Below are positions 1-7,395 of a stretch of 25,308 nt of DNA, in pieces (position 1 is the stretch's first letter; each line of letters begins with the position of its first letter). The notes beneath the pieces were generated by a model. That model ran no database searches, had not been told where the DNA came from, and saw nothing but the letters and a program-made list of their open reading frames with translations. Source of the stretch: JAFDVL01 sp043736395. Lineage in GTDB: Bacteria > Acidobacteriota > Blastocatellia > RBC074. The stretch covers positions 1 through 25,308 of the forward strand of contig JAYTCQ010000247.1 in NCBI GenBank assembly GCA_043736395.1, written 5' to 3'. Both the position numbers and the translations under genes were made by a program.

Positions 1-45
1 TTTTATTTGGGGGCGAAATTCTCGCAGTCTTGTAAATTCACTCAT
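1..45 (-). CDS. Possible 5' end of a divergent gene running out of the window
   Basis: An ATG on the minus strand at 43-45 opens a frame of 15 codons (MSEFTRLREFRPQIK) that stays open to the window edge. A purine-rich stretch containing AAGGA lies upstream, but the spacing is not ideal. If real, the gene is transcribed away from the secreted protein that starts at 534. Too little is visible to assign a family, and the frame could be fortuitous. Confidence 0.25.
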   Translation of the reverse strand, partial: MSEFTRLREFRPQIK

Positions 46-533
46 ATCCTTTTACTTTATTCCTTCTCTTTCTCTTTTCAAAACCCCTACAAGATTAGCT
101 ACTAATGGGGCCGATATGATTGACTCTAACGAGAAATTTTTAAGCAATCCTCGTACCAGTCGTCGCCTTCTTTCATTTCGCAGGGATTTAAGATAAAAGT
201 AAGTCCTCAAATGATAATTGAGTTTTCAGCATTTAGTATCTTGAATAAAATTACTGTCTATTTTTGAGTCGCTCTGTCGTCGGTTCGACTCGAATAGTGA
301 CGGGTTGGAGTTGTTCGAATTGCTAAATACTAAGAAATGCTCAATAAAATTGCGGAACGGAGCTTGCAATGAAAAGCATCTGTAGACCCGTTCCAAAAAA
401 TCGAAAATTCGTAAATTCGATAGAAAAGATGTTGCACAATTTTTAGTTGGGTTGCTTTGAATTTCTCAGAGTTCAAGTCACCTGCGCCTCAATCTATAAG
501 TTAGTGCTACCAAACTATCAAGGAGACCCAAAA
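46..533. other. Intergenic region of 488 bases, no convincing gene
   Basis: AT-rich DNA with no supported coding frame. It holds an imperfect inverted pair built on GCATTT and AGTAT blocks (around 228-243 and 323-340) and a short GGAACGG/CCGTTCC pair (354-360 and 388-394). The promoter for the downstream gene must lie here, but I see no clear -35/-10 pair. The open frame extending back to a TTG at 447 is not taken as coding, because the ATG at 534 has a proper ribosome site. Confidence 0.5.
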
Positions 534-1940
534 ATGAGAACCCAAGTCAATAAGGCTTTGAAGATTTTTTTGTTGAGTGTGGCCGTACTTGCAATCTGCA
601 TTGGTACTAAGTTGAGTGAGTCACCTGCGGCAGCTCGAAGTTTGACCCCCGTCCCCATTTCTCGGACGGCTGCGCCAGCTTTTGGCGCTGTCCCTGCGGA
701 GCCAACCTGTACTGGTTGTCACCGTGACGCTAATAATGTGGCAAATTCGCTTTTGAATTTGAATAATCCGACGACCGGCGGAAAGATTGAAATTTTAGAT
801 TTACCAAATAGTTATATTCCTGGTCAGGAATATACGCTTAAAGTTGCTGTCTCTCAGATTGAGCCAAGTGCTGTCAAACTTGGCTTTCAATTAGTAGTCT
901 TGGATTCAACAGGTAATTCAACCGGAACGTTAACTGACATAGATGCGACGCGCACGGCTGTACTCGCGACACCTGCCGCACCTAACTATAATGGGACAAC
1001 GCGAATCTACATTTCTCATTTCACGTCAGCCGCGCCACAAACCGGCACAGTTGCGACTTCGGTGAATAGATCAGAATGGTCGTTCAAATGGAAAGCGCCT
1101 GCCACCAGAGTAGGCAAGATTGGATTTTATGCCGCTGGCAATGTCACTAATGGCGGTGGATCAAATGCCGGGGATCAAATCTATACGACTTCTGGTCTTT
1201 TGACGCCTGATGTTGTGACGCAAAACGCAGCCAGCGGCACGGTGGTTGATCTGACAGCGGGCGGCGTCGGCTCGGCATATGGAGTTGACTTAGCAACGCA
1301 AACGGTTACTGGTACTGACACTGATGCCGCAACGCCTGGAATTCAACTGCCTATCGTCTTAGGCGGAACTTCGGTGAGAGTCAGGGATATGAACATGAAT
1401 GATCGTGCCGCCAGATTATTTTTCGTTTCGCCCGGACAGGTTAACTATCAGATTCCAAGCAATACAGCGGTGGGCAATGCGGAGGTTACCATTACCAACG
1501 GTGATGGAATTATCTCTACTGGCAAGATAAAGGTTTCAGCAGTTTCGCCGGGTATTTTTTCGGTCACTTCAGATGGAAATGGTTTGGCCGCAGCGCAAGT
1601 TCAAAGAATCTCGGGAACCACTTCCACTTTTGAACCTATCACGCAATTTAGTACGGGAACCTGGTCAGCTATTCCGATTGACTGGAAAAATGCGACAGAT
1701 AGTCTGTATCTTGTGCTGTACGGAACAGGACTGCGTAACGTTATGGCACTCGGCAATGTCGGCGTAAAAATTGGAACAACGACTTTACCAGTTCAATACG
1801 CTGGCCCGCACGGGACATTTGTAGGTGTTGATCAGGTCAATATTTTGTTGCCACGAACCTTGGCGGCAAGTGGAGCAGTTGACTTAATTTTGACAGCAGA
1901 AGGCAAAGCTGCCAACACTGTCAAAGTTAACTTTAAATAA
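534..1940 (+). CDS. Secreted choice-of-anchor V-like protein with CxxCH motif and TIGR03437 C-terminal domain
   Basis: 468 residues from ATG 534, chosen because AGGAGA lies seven bases upstream and a signal peptide follows (hydrophobic run about residues 11-25, Ala-rich cleavage region near 35-40). The mature N-terminus has CTGCH (Cys59, Cys62, His63), then a Gly/Asn-rich segment and a beta-sandwich with the 'PGQEYTLKV' pattern typical of the choice-of-anchor V / reelin-like group. From about residue 240 to the end is a TIGR03437 domain, recognised by 'VSPGQVNYQIPS', 'VSPGIFS' and 'GVDQVNILLP', which is common in Acidobacteriota exported proteins. CxxCH could bind heme c or be a structural or metal site; one motif alone does not decide this. 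It probably acts outside the cytoplasm or on the surface. It is separated from the next gene by two foldback structures and is probably its own transcription unit. Exact role unknown. Confidence 0.85.
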   Translation: MRTQVNKALKIFLLSVAVLAICIGTKLSESPAAARSLTPVPISRTAAPAFGAVPAEPTCTGCHRDANNVANSLLNLNNPTTGGKIEILDLPNSYIPGQEYTLKVAVSQIEPSAVKLGFQLVVLDSTGNSTGTLTDIDATRTAVLATPAAPNYNGTTRIYISHFTSAAPQTGTVATSVNRSEWSFKWKAPATRVGKIGFYAAGNVTNGGGSNAGDQIYTTSGLLTPDVVTQNAASGTVVDLTAGGVGSAYGVDLATQTVTGTDTDAATPGIQLPIVLGGTSVRVRDMNMNDRAARLFFVSPGQVNYQIPSNTAVGNAEVTITNGDGIISTGKIKVSAVSPGIFSVTSDGNGLAAAQVQRISGTTSTFEPITQFSTGTWSAIPIDWKNATDSLYLVLYGTGLRNVMALGNVGVKIGTTTLPVQYAGPHGTFVGVDQVNILLPRTLAASGAVDLILTAEGKAANTVKVNFK

Positions 1941-1948
1941 GCTTGAGT

Positions 1949-2061
1949 TTAGTTTTAGAAGAAGTGATTCTACAGGCTGGTATACTTATTCAGCCACCAA
2001 AAAGGCCGGCGGTTGAATAATCATATTTCCGCTAAGCCTGGAGAATCAGTTCTAAAACTAA
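1949..2061. repeat. Composite 113-base foldback with three stacked stems
   Basis: Outer arms 1949-1960 and 2050-2061 are a perfect 12-bp inverted pair (TTAGTTTTAGAA). Middle arms 1966-1978 and 2035-2047 match at 12 of 13 positions. Inner arms 1987-1995 and 2011-2019 pair over nine positions with one G-T wobble. The three stems are collinear, so the transcript could form one long interrupted hairpin. It starts eight bases after the stop of the secreted protein and has no T tract, so it does not look like a simple terminator. It could be a MITE-like element or a structured 3' RNA end. No flanking target duplication is evident. Confidence 0.75.
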
Positions 2062-2064
2062 TGC

Positions 2065-2160
2065 AACGCACTCGATTTGCAGGCTTTGTTTCGAGACTTC
2101 AGGGGAGGTTAAGAAATGTTAGCAACTGATACCTGCGAATCGAGTGCGTTTGTTTTTTTG
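2065..2160 (+). terminator. 19-bp stem followed by a T-rich tract, terminator- or attenuator-like
   Basis: Arms 2065-2083 and 2132-2150 pair over 19 positions with a single mismatch or wobble, separated by 48 bases. The right arm runs into TTTGTTTTTTT (2149-2159). The T tract fits intrinsic termination on the + strand, but the loop is unusually large and the start codon of the next gene (2186) lies only 26 bases further on. The element could therefore end the upstream transcript or act as a leader element for the cupredoxin gene. I do not recognise a known riboswitch. Confidence 0.5.
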
Positions 2161-2185
2161 GCGTAACTCAATACAATTCTCTCCT

Positions 2186-2920
2186 ATGGTGAAATCAACT
2201 TTTAGCCTCGGAATCTTTCTTCTTCTGTTGAGTTCGCTCTTTGTCGAAGTCACCGCACGTCCGTTTCAACGCACCAGGGTTACGGCGCGCATTGAACTGC
2301 TAAATTCCAAGGCTAAATCTTTGAATGGGAAAATTGACGCCAGCGGAGTTGTCATCTGGTTGGACGCGCCCGGACTGGCCAGTGGCAAGCCTGTTCGTCA
2401 ACGTCTAAGAATGGATCAACGCGGGAAGCGATTTCTGCCGCATCTGTTAGTCGTCGAGCGTGGTGCCGAAGTTGATTTCCCGAATTCTGATCCTTACTTT
2501 CACAATGTATTTTCCCTCTTCAATGGCAAGCGTTTTGATCTGGGCTTATATGCCAGCGGAGAATCACGTCCTGTGCTTTTTAATCGTACCGGAGTCTCGC
2601 AAATTTTTTGCAATATTCATCCGCAGATGAGCGCTGTCATTGTGACTGTCGACACTCCATACTTTGCCCAGAGTAATCAATCCGGGATCGTGAATCTGAC
2701 AGATATTCCTGAAGGAAAATATCAACTGAATGTTTGGCACGAGCGTGCCACACCGCAGGAACTTTCAGCGCTGAAACGTACGGTCAATATTGGCGCGAGT
2801 GGAACCGTTGATCTGGGAGTAATTCGGATTAACGAAGCTGGCTACATTCCAGCGCAACACCCCAACAAACACGGAGAGCATTACGACAACGAACGAAATC
2901 GCCCCGCTTATAAAAAATAA
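2186..2920 (+). CDS. Exported plastocyanin-like (cupredoxin) protein
   Basis: 244 residues from ATG 2186. The frame is open back to a GTG at 2144 inside the hairpin arm, but the protein from 2186 begins with a clean signal peptide (hydrophobic core about residues 8-21). There is no clear Shine-Dalgarno sequence. The body matches the methylamine-utilisation/plastocyanin-like family: 'FPNSDPYFHNVFS' with His106, then 'FCNIHPQM' with Cys142, His145 and Met148, the four ligands expected of a type 1 copper site. The C-terminal half ('LTDIPEGKYQLNVWHER') resembles a carboxypeptidase-regulatory-like beta domain. It probably works in the periplasm or at the surface in electron transfer or copper binding; the partner is unknown. 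It lies upstream of a histidine kinase and receiver-porin gene on the same strand and may belong to that unit. A perfect 29-bp inverted repeat starts at its stop codon. Confidence 0.8.
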   Translation: MVKSTFSLGIFLLLLSSLFVEVTARPFQRTRVTARIELLNSKAKSLNGKIDASGVVIWLDAPGLASGKPVRQRLRMDQRGKRFLPHLLVVERGAEVDFPNSDPYFHNVFSLFNGKRFDLGLYASGESRPVLFNRTGVSQIFCNIHPQMSAVIVTVDTPYFAQSNQSGIVNLTDIPEGKYQLNVWHERATPQELSALKRTVNIGASGTVDLGVIRINEAGYIPAQHPNKHGEHYDNERNRPAYKK

Positions 2921-3015
2921 GGTACGATAGGCGTCCCCGCCTGTCGCATGCGTGCATTACTTACCCGGCGCGAAACACCTGACAATTGCGACAGGCGGGG
3001 ACGCCTATCGTACCT
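2920..3015. repeat. Perfect 29-bp inverted repeat between cupredoxin and kinase genes
   Basis: Arms 2920-2948 and 2987-3015 are exactly complementary and separated by 38 bases. The left arm begins with the last base of the cupredoxin stop codon, and the right arm ends nine bases before the kinase ATG at 3025. There is no T tract. The GC-rich arms differ in composition from the surroundings, which suggests a dispersed REP/MITE-like repeat inserted in the spacer. Transcribed, it would form a very stable hairpin that could stop, slow or protect the mRNA between the two genes. Confidence 0.9.
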
Positions 3016-3024
3016 GGATCAATC

Positions 3025-4821
3025 ATGTCTGCTCCTTCTTCCAAGCTTTCCAGCCTCACCCTGCGAACCAAGCTCTTCATTACATCGGCACTGCTGGCGA
3101 CCGCGATTTTATTGATCGCCGCGTGGGTCATCAATAATCAAGTCGTTCGACAGGCGCGCCAACAGGTCAGAACTGAAGTCGAAGATTTATTGCCTGTCTA
3201 CGACTCGATCTGGGATGAACAACTCAGAAGCCTGACTGCGATTGGCACGACTATGGCGAATGCTTCGATTACGAAAACCGTGCTCGGAAATTCGATGGCA
3301 GCCAAAGATCGAGAAACCCTGCGCGAAATGATCACGGATTTGAGCAGTGAAAACACTTCGCAAATTGATTTGATTTTAATCAGCGATGGAGCCGGGAATA
3401 TTTCTTTTGCTGAAATAAACGGGCAGCAAACAAATCTTGCCGAACATATTTCTTCCGTCAAAATGGTTTCAGAAAGTCAGCAGCAAACCTCAGCCGTAGT
3501 GATTCTAAACGGCAAACTTTATCAATTGACACTCACCCCAATTCTGTTGCAATCGGAAAATCCGGAGTATCAGAACACGCTGGCCGTGCTCGGCGTCGGG
3601 GCAGAACTCAATCGCGCCAAAGCCACCAAAATTCAAAGTCGCATTCACAGCGAAGTTGTATTTCTAGCCCAGGATCGAATCTATGCTTCTTCGCTGGAAC
3701 CGCAGGCTGAAAATCGGTTGGCTCCAATTCTGGCTACTTCCGACATTGGTCGCGCCGAAGTGAAAAGCCCGATTGAAATGAAAATTGAAGATCGTTTGAG
3801 CCTCACATTTTCGCGGCAACTACTCGATTTTCAGCATCAACGAATTGGACAGGTCATCGTGATTCGATCCCTTGAAGAATCCGGAAAACTGTTTAGCTCA
3901 ATTTCCAATGTGCTGTTGCTACTTTGGACAATGAGCATCGCAGCCGCATTTCTATTGAGTTATTTTATCGCTGGCAGAATTACGCAGCCTGTCAAATCCT
4001 TAATTGAAAGTACGCGCGAAGTGGGCAAAGGAAATTACGACCACGAAATTAAAGCCGCTTCGCACGGCGAACTAGGCGAACTCGCAAACGCGTTTGATTT
4101 GATGAGGCGTTCACTGCGCAGTTCGCAAAGTGAATTATTGAAACAGGAAAGACTTGCCACAATTGGTCAGATGGCGTCATCAATTGTTCACGATTTACGG
4201 AATCCTTTGGCGGCGATTACGACCGCTTCAGAGCTTTTACAACGCGAAACGCTGGCCCCGGATCGTCGGCTGTCGTTACTGGAAAATCAGATGAAAGCGG
4301 CGCAGCGTATGAAAGTGATGCTGGCTGAATTGTTGGACTTTTCACGCGGAAATTATCAGCTCAAGCTGGAGCCTCAACCGCTGTTGCCAATCATCGAACG
4401 GAGTGTGAAGAATCTCTTGCCACAACTACGAGCCAGAGTAAAAATGTTGATTGAAGTTCCGCCCGATTTGGGTGTTAAAGTTGACGAAGAGCATCTGGGA
4501 CGGGTGATAGACAATCTTTTATTAAATGCTTGTCAGGCGATTCCCAAAGATAGAAATGACGCACAGGTCACGATCAACGCCACGAGAGAAAACTCAGTCG
4601 TGAAAATTTTGATTGAAGATAATGGAACCGGAATTCCAGATTCGATTCAGGGTCGTTTATTTGAACCATTTGTCAGTCAGGGCAAGTACGGCGGAACAGG
4701 TTTGGGATTGGCTATTGCTCGCGGAATTACTGAAGCGCACGGCGGAAAGATTGGCGTGGATCAGACTTCTTCAAAGGGTACAAAAATATTTTTGACTTTG
4801 CCTTATCATCACGAGGGATGA
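3025..4821 (+). CDS. Membrane sensor histidine kinase (HAMP-HisKA-HATPase)
   Basis: 598 residues from ATG 3025; an open TTG at 2986 lies inside the foldback arm and is not used. Layout: transmembrane segment about residues 10-30, extracytoplasmic sensor region about 31-290, second transmembrane segment about 295-317, HAMP linker to about 370, then HisKA with the H-box 'SSIVHDLRNPL' (phospho-accepting His389). The ATPase domain follows with N-box Asn501 ('DNLLLNACQAI'), G1 'EDNGTGIP' near 532 and G2 'GGTGLGLAIARG' near 556. All catalytic motifs are intact. The core resembles NtrB/ZraS-type kinases; the sensor region gives no recognisable ligand. The stop is three bases before the ATG of the receiver-porin gene, whose receiver domain is the obvious phosphorylation partner. 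No clear Shine-Dalgarno precedes it, and the foldback arm occupies that region. Confidence 0.9.
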   Translation: MSAPSSKLSSLTLRTKLFITSALLATAILLIAAWVINNQVVRQARQQVRTEVEDLLPVYDSIWDEQLRSLTAIGTTMANASITKTVLGNSMAAKDRETLREMITDLSSENTSQIDLILISDGAGNISFAEINGQQTNLAEHISSVKMVSESQQQTSAVVILNGKLYQLTLTPILLQSENPEYQNTLAVLGVGAELNRAKATKIQSRIHSEVVFLAQDRIYASSLEPQAENRLAPILATSDIGRAEVKSPIEMKIEDRLSLTFSRQLLDFQHQRIGQVIVIRSLEESGKLFSSISNVLLLLWTMSIAAAFLLSYFIAGRITQPVKSLIESTREVGKGNYDHEIKAASHGELGELANAFDLMRRSLRSSQSELLKQERLATIGQMASSIVHDLRNPLAAITTASELLQRETLAPDRRLSLLENQMKAAQRMKVMLAELLDFSRGNYQLKLEPQPLLPIIERSVKNLLPQLRARVKMLIEVPPDLGVKVDEEHLGRVIDNLLLNACQAIPKDRNDAQVTINATRENSVVKILIEDNGTGIPDSIQGRLFEPFVSQGKYGGTGLGLAIARGITEAHGGKIGVDQTSSKGTKIFLTLPYHHEG

Positions 4822-4824
4822 TTT

Positions 4825-6663
4825 ATGTCCATTAAAGTTTTATTAGTTGACGACGATGCGGAATTTCGCTCCATCACCGCGATAGCGCTTGAAAGTGAAG
4901 GCTGCGAAGTTCTGGAAGCCACGGATGGATATGCCGCCCTTGAGGCATTACAATTCGAAACGCCGGATGTAGTTGTATGCGATCTCGTCATGCCGGGCTT
5001 GGACGGCACCGAACTGTTTCGACGGATTCGCCATAATCCATCGCTTGCAAAAGTTCACCTTTTATTACTCTCAGGCTTAATTGAACCGGACGGTTCAGGG
5101 TGTCCTTCACAGCATCACGCAGATTTTTTTATGAGCAAACAGTCACATTTTAAACAGCTTTTTCAACAAATAAAATTATTGGCTTCGTGCTTGATCGTAT
5201 TGTTTTTATTGGGTGCGACAAGCTTTGCTCAGCCCGCTACACCTTCGACAAATCCTAATGAGGAATTAAAAAATCAATTACAACGAGTAATTACACTTGC
5301 CGAAAAAGCGCAGGATGAAGTCAAACAAATTCGAATCCAAAATGAGCAATTGTTACAGCGATTGGAACAAAATACGACTGAGCTGCAACGGCTGCGGCAG
5401 GCTGTGATGGGCTTGAATGATAAGACTTCAACAGCAGATAAAAATCTAAATACAACTCCTGATCTGAACGCATCACTCGAGGCACTAACTGAAAAAGTAG
5501 ACGTTCACGAAGCCCAAATCAAAGAACAGGCACAAACCAAAGTCGAGAGTGATTCTAAAACCCGGGTCAAAATTTTTGGGACGATTCTGGCAAATACATA
5601 TTTAAATACGCGTGATTCAACGCTCAACGATGTGCCGCTGTCAGCTCCGAATGCGAGTTCAACGATTCGCAAAAACAACGTCGGGGCTTCACTGCGTCAA
5701 AGCAGATTTGGAGTTCTTTTAAATGGCCCGCGCCTCGGAAAATCATTAGGCGAAGCTCAGGTCAGCGCCGAGGCTGAGTTTGATTTCTGGGGCGGCGATA
5801 ACAGTGACGTGCTCGGTTCGTTGAGAATCATGACTGCTTCAGCGCGACTTGACTGGGAGCGGACTTCATTGATCGTCGGTCAACGTGGCCCGATGATTTC
5901 TCCGCGCAACCCGACGTCACTCGCGGCGGTTTGGTTTGCCCCATTAACCGGAGCGGGGAACTTATGGCAATGGCGTCCGCAGCTGCAAGTTGAGCATCGG
6001 ATCAAGTCAGGTAACAATTCCGAATTTCAGCTGCAAGGCGGATTGATCATGCCGTTCGGCGAAACGCTGCAAGGCAATGTCATCGAAGGCGGCTTTGGGT
6101 ACGAGTCACGTTTAGGCTTTCATCGGGCGCTGGATTCGGATAAACAGATTGAGTTAGGTTTTGGTGGCTACATTCAAAAACGCCCGTTTTCATTGGATCG
6201 CAGGGTGAATTCATACGCACTTACCGGAGATTGGGCAATTCCGCTTGGCTCAAAATTTGATTTGTCAGGCGAAGCATATTTTGGTCACGCGAATAATTTA
6301 GGCGAACCCGCTGGCATCCCGAATGAACGGGAGTACGCATTTACCGGACTGCTAAGCAATCCCGCCACCAGACTGCGGGGTGTCAGGTCAATCGGAGGTT
6401 GGTCGCAAATCGCCTATCACGCGAGACACGATCTGGATTTCAATTTCGCGTACGGACAAGACGAACCGCGAAATTCTGACATCCGTTTTGGCTTAACAAC
6501 CGCGAACACCCGCTTCAAAAACCAAGCCGCCTTCGGAAATTTCATCTGGCAGTTACGCCATAATTTTTTAGTGTCATTGGAGTATCGAAAACTCTGGACA
6601 GATTATTCCACGGGCAGGCAAGCGGCGGGACATTTCAATTTGGCGTTTGGGTATACGTTTTAA
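4825..6663 (+). CDS. Response-regulator receiver domain joined in frame to an outer-membrane beta-barrel (porin-like) protein
   Basis: 612 codons with no stop between two parts that should live in different compartments. Residues 1-118 are a complete receiver: acidic pair in 'LLVDDDAEF', phospho-acceptor Asp53 ('VVCDLVMPG'), Ser83 and conserved Lys105 in 'FFMSKQ'. There is no DNA-binding output domain. From Met103 the same frame reads as a classic signal peptide: Lys-containing n-region, hydrophobic core 'LLASCLIVLFLLGATSFA', cleavage near residue 135. A coiled coil follows (about 145-205, then 230-245), then alternating beta strands ending 'FNLAFGYTF' with a C-terminal Phe, as in outer-membrane barrels of the DcaP/porin type. 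Either translation restarts at ATG 5131 to give an exported porin sharing frame and helix with the receiver, or a true fusion is made. ATG 5131 has no obvious Shine-Dalgarno. The gene starts three bases after the kinase stop. Confidence 0.8.
   Translation: MSIKVLLVDDDAEFRSITAIALESEGCEVLEATDGYAALEALQFETPDVVVCDLVMPGLDGTELFRRIRHNPSLAKVHLLLLSGLIEPDGSGCPSQHHADFFMSKQSHFKQLFQQIKLLASCLIVLFLLGATSFAQPATPSTNPNEELKNQLQRVITLAEKAQDEVKQIRIQNEQLLQRLEQNTTELQRLRQAVMGLNDKTSTADKNLNTTPDLNASLEALTEKVDVHEAQIKEQAQTKVESDSKTRVKIFGTILANTYLNTRDSTLNDVPLSAPNASSTIRKNNVGASLRQSRFGVLLNGPRLGKSLGEAQVSAEAEFDFWGGDNSDVLGSLRIMTASARLDWERTSLIVGQRGPMISPRNPTSLAAVWFAPLTGAGNLWQWRPQLQVEHRIKSGNNSEFQLQGGLIMPFGETLQGNVIEGGFGYESRLGFHRALDSDKQIELGFGGYIQKRPFSLDRRVNSYALTGDWAIPLGSKFDLSGEAYFGHANNLGEPAGIPNEREYAFTGLLSNPATRLRGVRSIGGWSQIAYHARHDLDFNFAYGQDEPRNSDIRFGLTTANTRFKNQAAFGNFIWQLRHNFLVSLEYRKLWTDYSTGRQAAGHFNLAFGYTF
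5131..6663 (+). CDS. Alternative internal product: exported coiled-coil beta-barrel protein
   Basis: This is the same frame as the receiver-porin gene, listed separately because starting at ATG 5131 gives a complete 510-residue exported protein. It would have a 33-residue signal peptide ending 'GATSFA' before Gln, a periplasmic coiled coil rich in Gln/Glu/Leu, and a barrel of aromatic-alternating strands finishing in Phe. The first residues (MSKQSHFKQL) coincide with the conserved lysine loop and last helix of the receiver. Whether the cell starts here is not shown by the sequence: there is a T-run and no purine-rich ribosome site just upstream. If the long form alone is made, the hydrophobic stretch would act as an internal membrane anchor instead. 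Confidence 0.45.
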   Translation: MSKQSHFKQLFQQIKLLASCLIVLFLLGATSFAQPATPSTNPNEELKNQLQRVITLAEKAQDEVKQIRIQNEQLLQRLEQNTTELQRLRQAVMGLNDKTSTADKNLNTTPDLNASLEALTEKVDVHEAQIKEQAQTKVESDSKTRVKIFGTILANTYLNTRDSTLNDVPLSAPNASSTIRKNNVGASLRQSRFGVLLNGPRLGKSLGEAQVSAEAEFDFWGGDNSDVLGSLRIMTASARLDWERTSLIVGQRGPMISPRNPTSLAAVWFAPLTGAGNLWQWRPQLQVEHRIKSGNNSEFQLQGGLIMPFGETLQGNVIEGGFGYESRLGFHRALDSDKQIELGFGGYIQKRPFSLDRRVNSYALTGDWAIPLGSKFDLSGEAYFGHANNLGEPAGIPNEREYAFTGLLSNPATRLRGVRSIGGWSQIAYHARHDLDFNFAYGQDEPRNSDIRFGLTTANTRFKNQAAFGNFIWQLRHNFLVSLEYRKLWTDYSTGRQAAGHFNLAFGYTF

Positions 6664-6993
6664 ATGCAGAAGCCCGCACGGAGTAAGGGCGCCTTTACTC
6701 CGCGTAGACTTCGGCTTGGAAAGAAAATATCTCCACGAATAAAAAACTGCTTGACAAAAAATATTAGTAGGATCATTCTGCGCCCTGTCCACCAAATACA
6801 CAGATTAAATTGAATTCAGAAGACACGAGACCTTACTTGATTTTTTAGGATTGCGTTCTCAATCCACCCAGCTAATTTTCATAGCCATCACTTTAGCCAT
6901 CGCCTTTACGCGATTTTAAAAGCTTTTCTTAACCATTGTGAAAGCAGCCAGAACGCTTGAACGCAAGCTGCTTTTTTAACGGAGACGAATTCA
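6664..6993. other. Intergenic region of 330 bases with a small palindrome and a weak promoter candidate
   Basis: Just after the porin stop is a hairpin with arms 6679-6686 and 6695-6702 (CGGAGTAA) nested in a weaker outer pair (about 6669-6674 and 6713-6717). It may be a repeat or act in transcript termination, although no T tract follows. TTGACA at 6751-6756 is a perfect -35 hexamer, but the hexamer 17 bases downstream (CATTCT) is a poor -10, so promoter function is uncertain. A GGAGA at 6981-6985 precedes ATG 6994 at good spacing and serves the RHS gene. Confidence 0.5.
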
Positions 6994-7006
6994 ATGCAAT
7001 TTCTTA

Positions 7007-7014
7007 CCCCCCCC
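7007..7014 (+). repeat. Run of eight C inside the RHS signal-peptide region
   Basis: The tract lies five codons after ATG 6994. With eight C, translation ends at a TAG at 7033-7035. With nine (or six) C the frame joins the hydrophobic signal peptide exactly. Homopolymeric C or G runs near the 5' end of surface-protein genes are a known substrate for slipped-strand phase variation, but they are also a common place for sequencing error. Confidence 0.8.
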
Positions 7015-7395
7015 GCAACTCTCATGCCAGAGTAGTAGCTAAGCAAATTCTTTCGCTTGTAATCTCGTACGTGCTGATTTTCTCGAGCGCGACGACTGTC
7101 ACTTCTGCCACGGTTCGGGCACAAGCGGTTGATACGCCTGAGACTCCGAAATTAAAAGTCAGCACGGGTGAAGCGGTACTCCGAACAACGGAACCACCGA
7201 TTAAGAATTTGCCGAGCATGGATGAAATGAAGCGCAAGGGGAAAGAAAACGATGATGCTGGCAAAATTCATAAAGTGAAATCAGATGCCGAGAAATTGCC
7301 CCAGGCCGTGCGCTGCCGTCCTGCTGACAAGGATTGTCAGGAGTATTGGAAGAAACAGGGAATAACCATCAACGAACATCGGCTTCCTGCCGCCA

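Noticed and set aside
447..533. N-terminal extension of the first protein from a TTG
   Set aside because: No ribosome site and no sensible protein sequence; ATG 534 has AGGAGA and a signal peptide.
1949..2160. Retron msr-msd or known riboswitch
   Set aside because: No reverse transcriptase nearby and no recognisable aptamer core; only stems are evident.
2144..2185. GTG start of the cupredoxin inside the hairpin arm
   Set aside because: The added residues are encoded by the terminator-like T tract; the signal peptide begins properly at 2186.
6751..6779. Promoter from TTGACA at 6751
   Set aside because: The matching -10 is too poor to call; mentioned only in the intergenic entry.
6957..6993. 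TTG start for the RHS signal-peptide frame
   Set aside because: It has no ribosome site, and the sequence before the signal peptide is not plausible; ATG 6994 plus a base in the C run explains the frame better.
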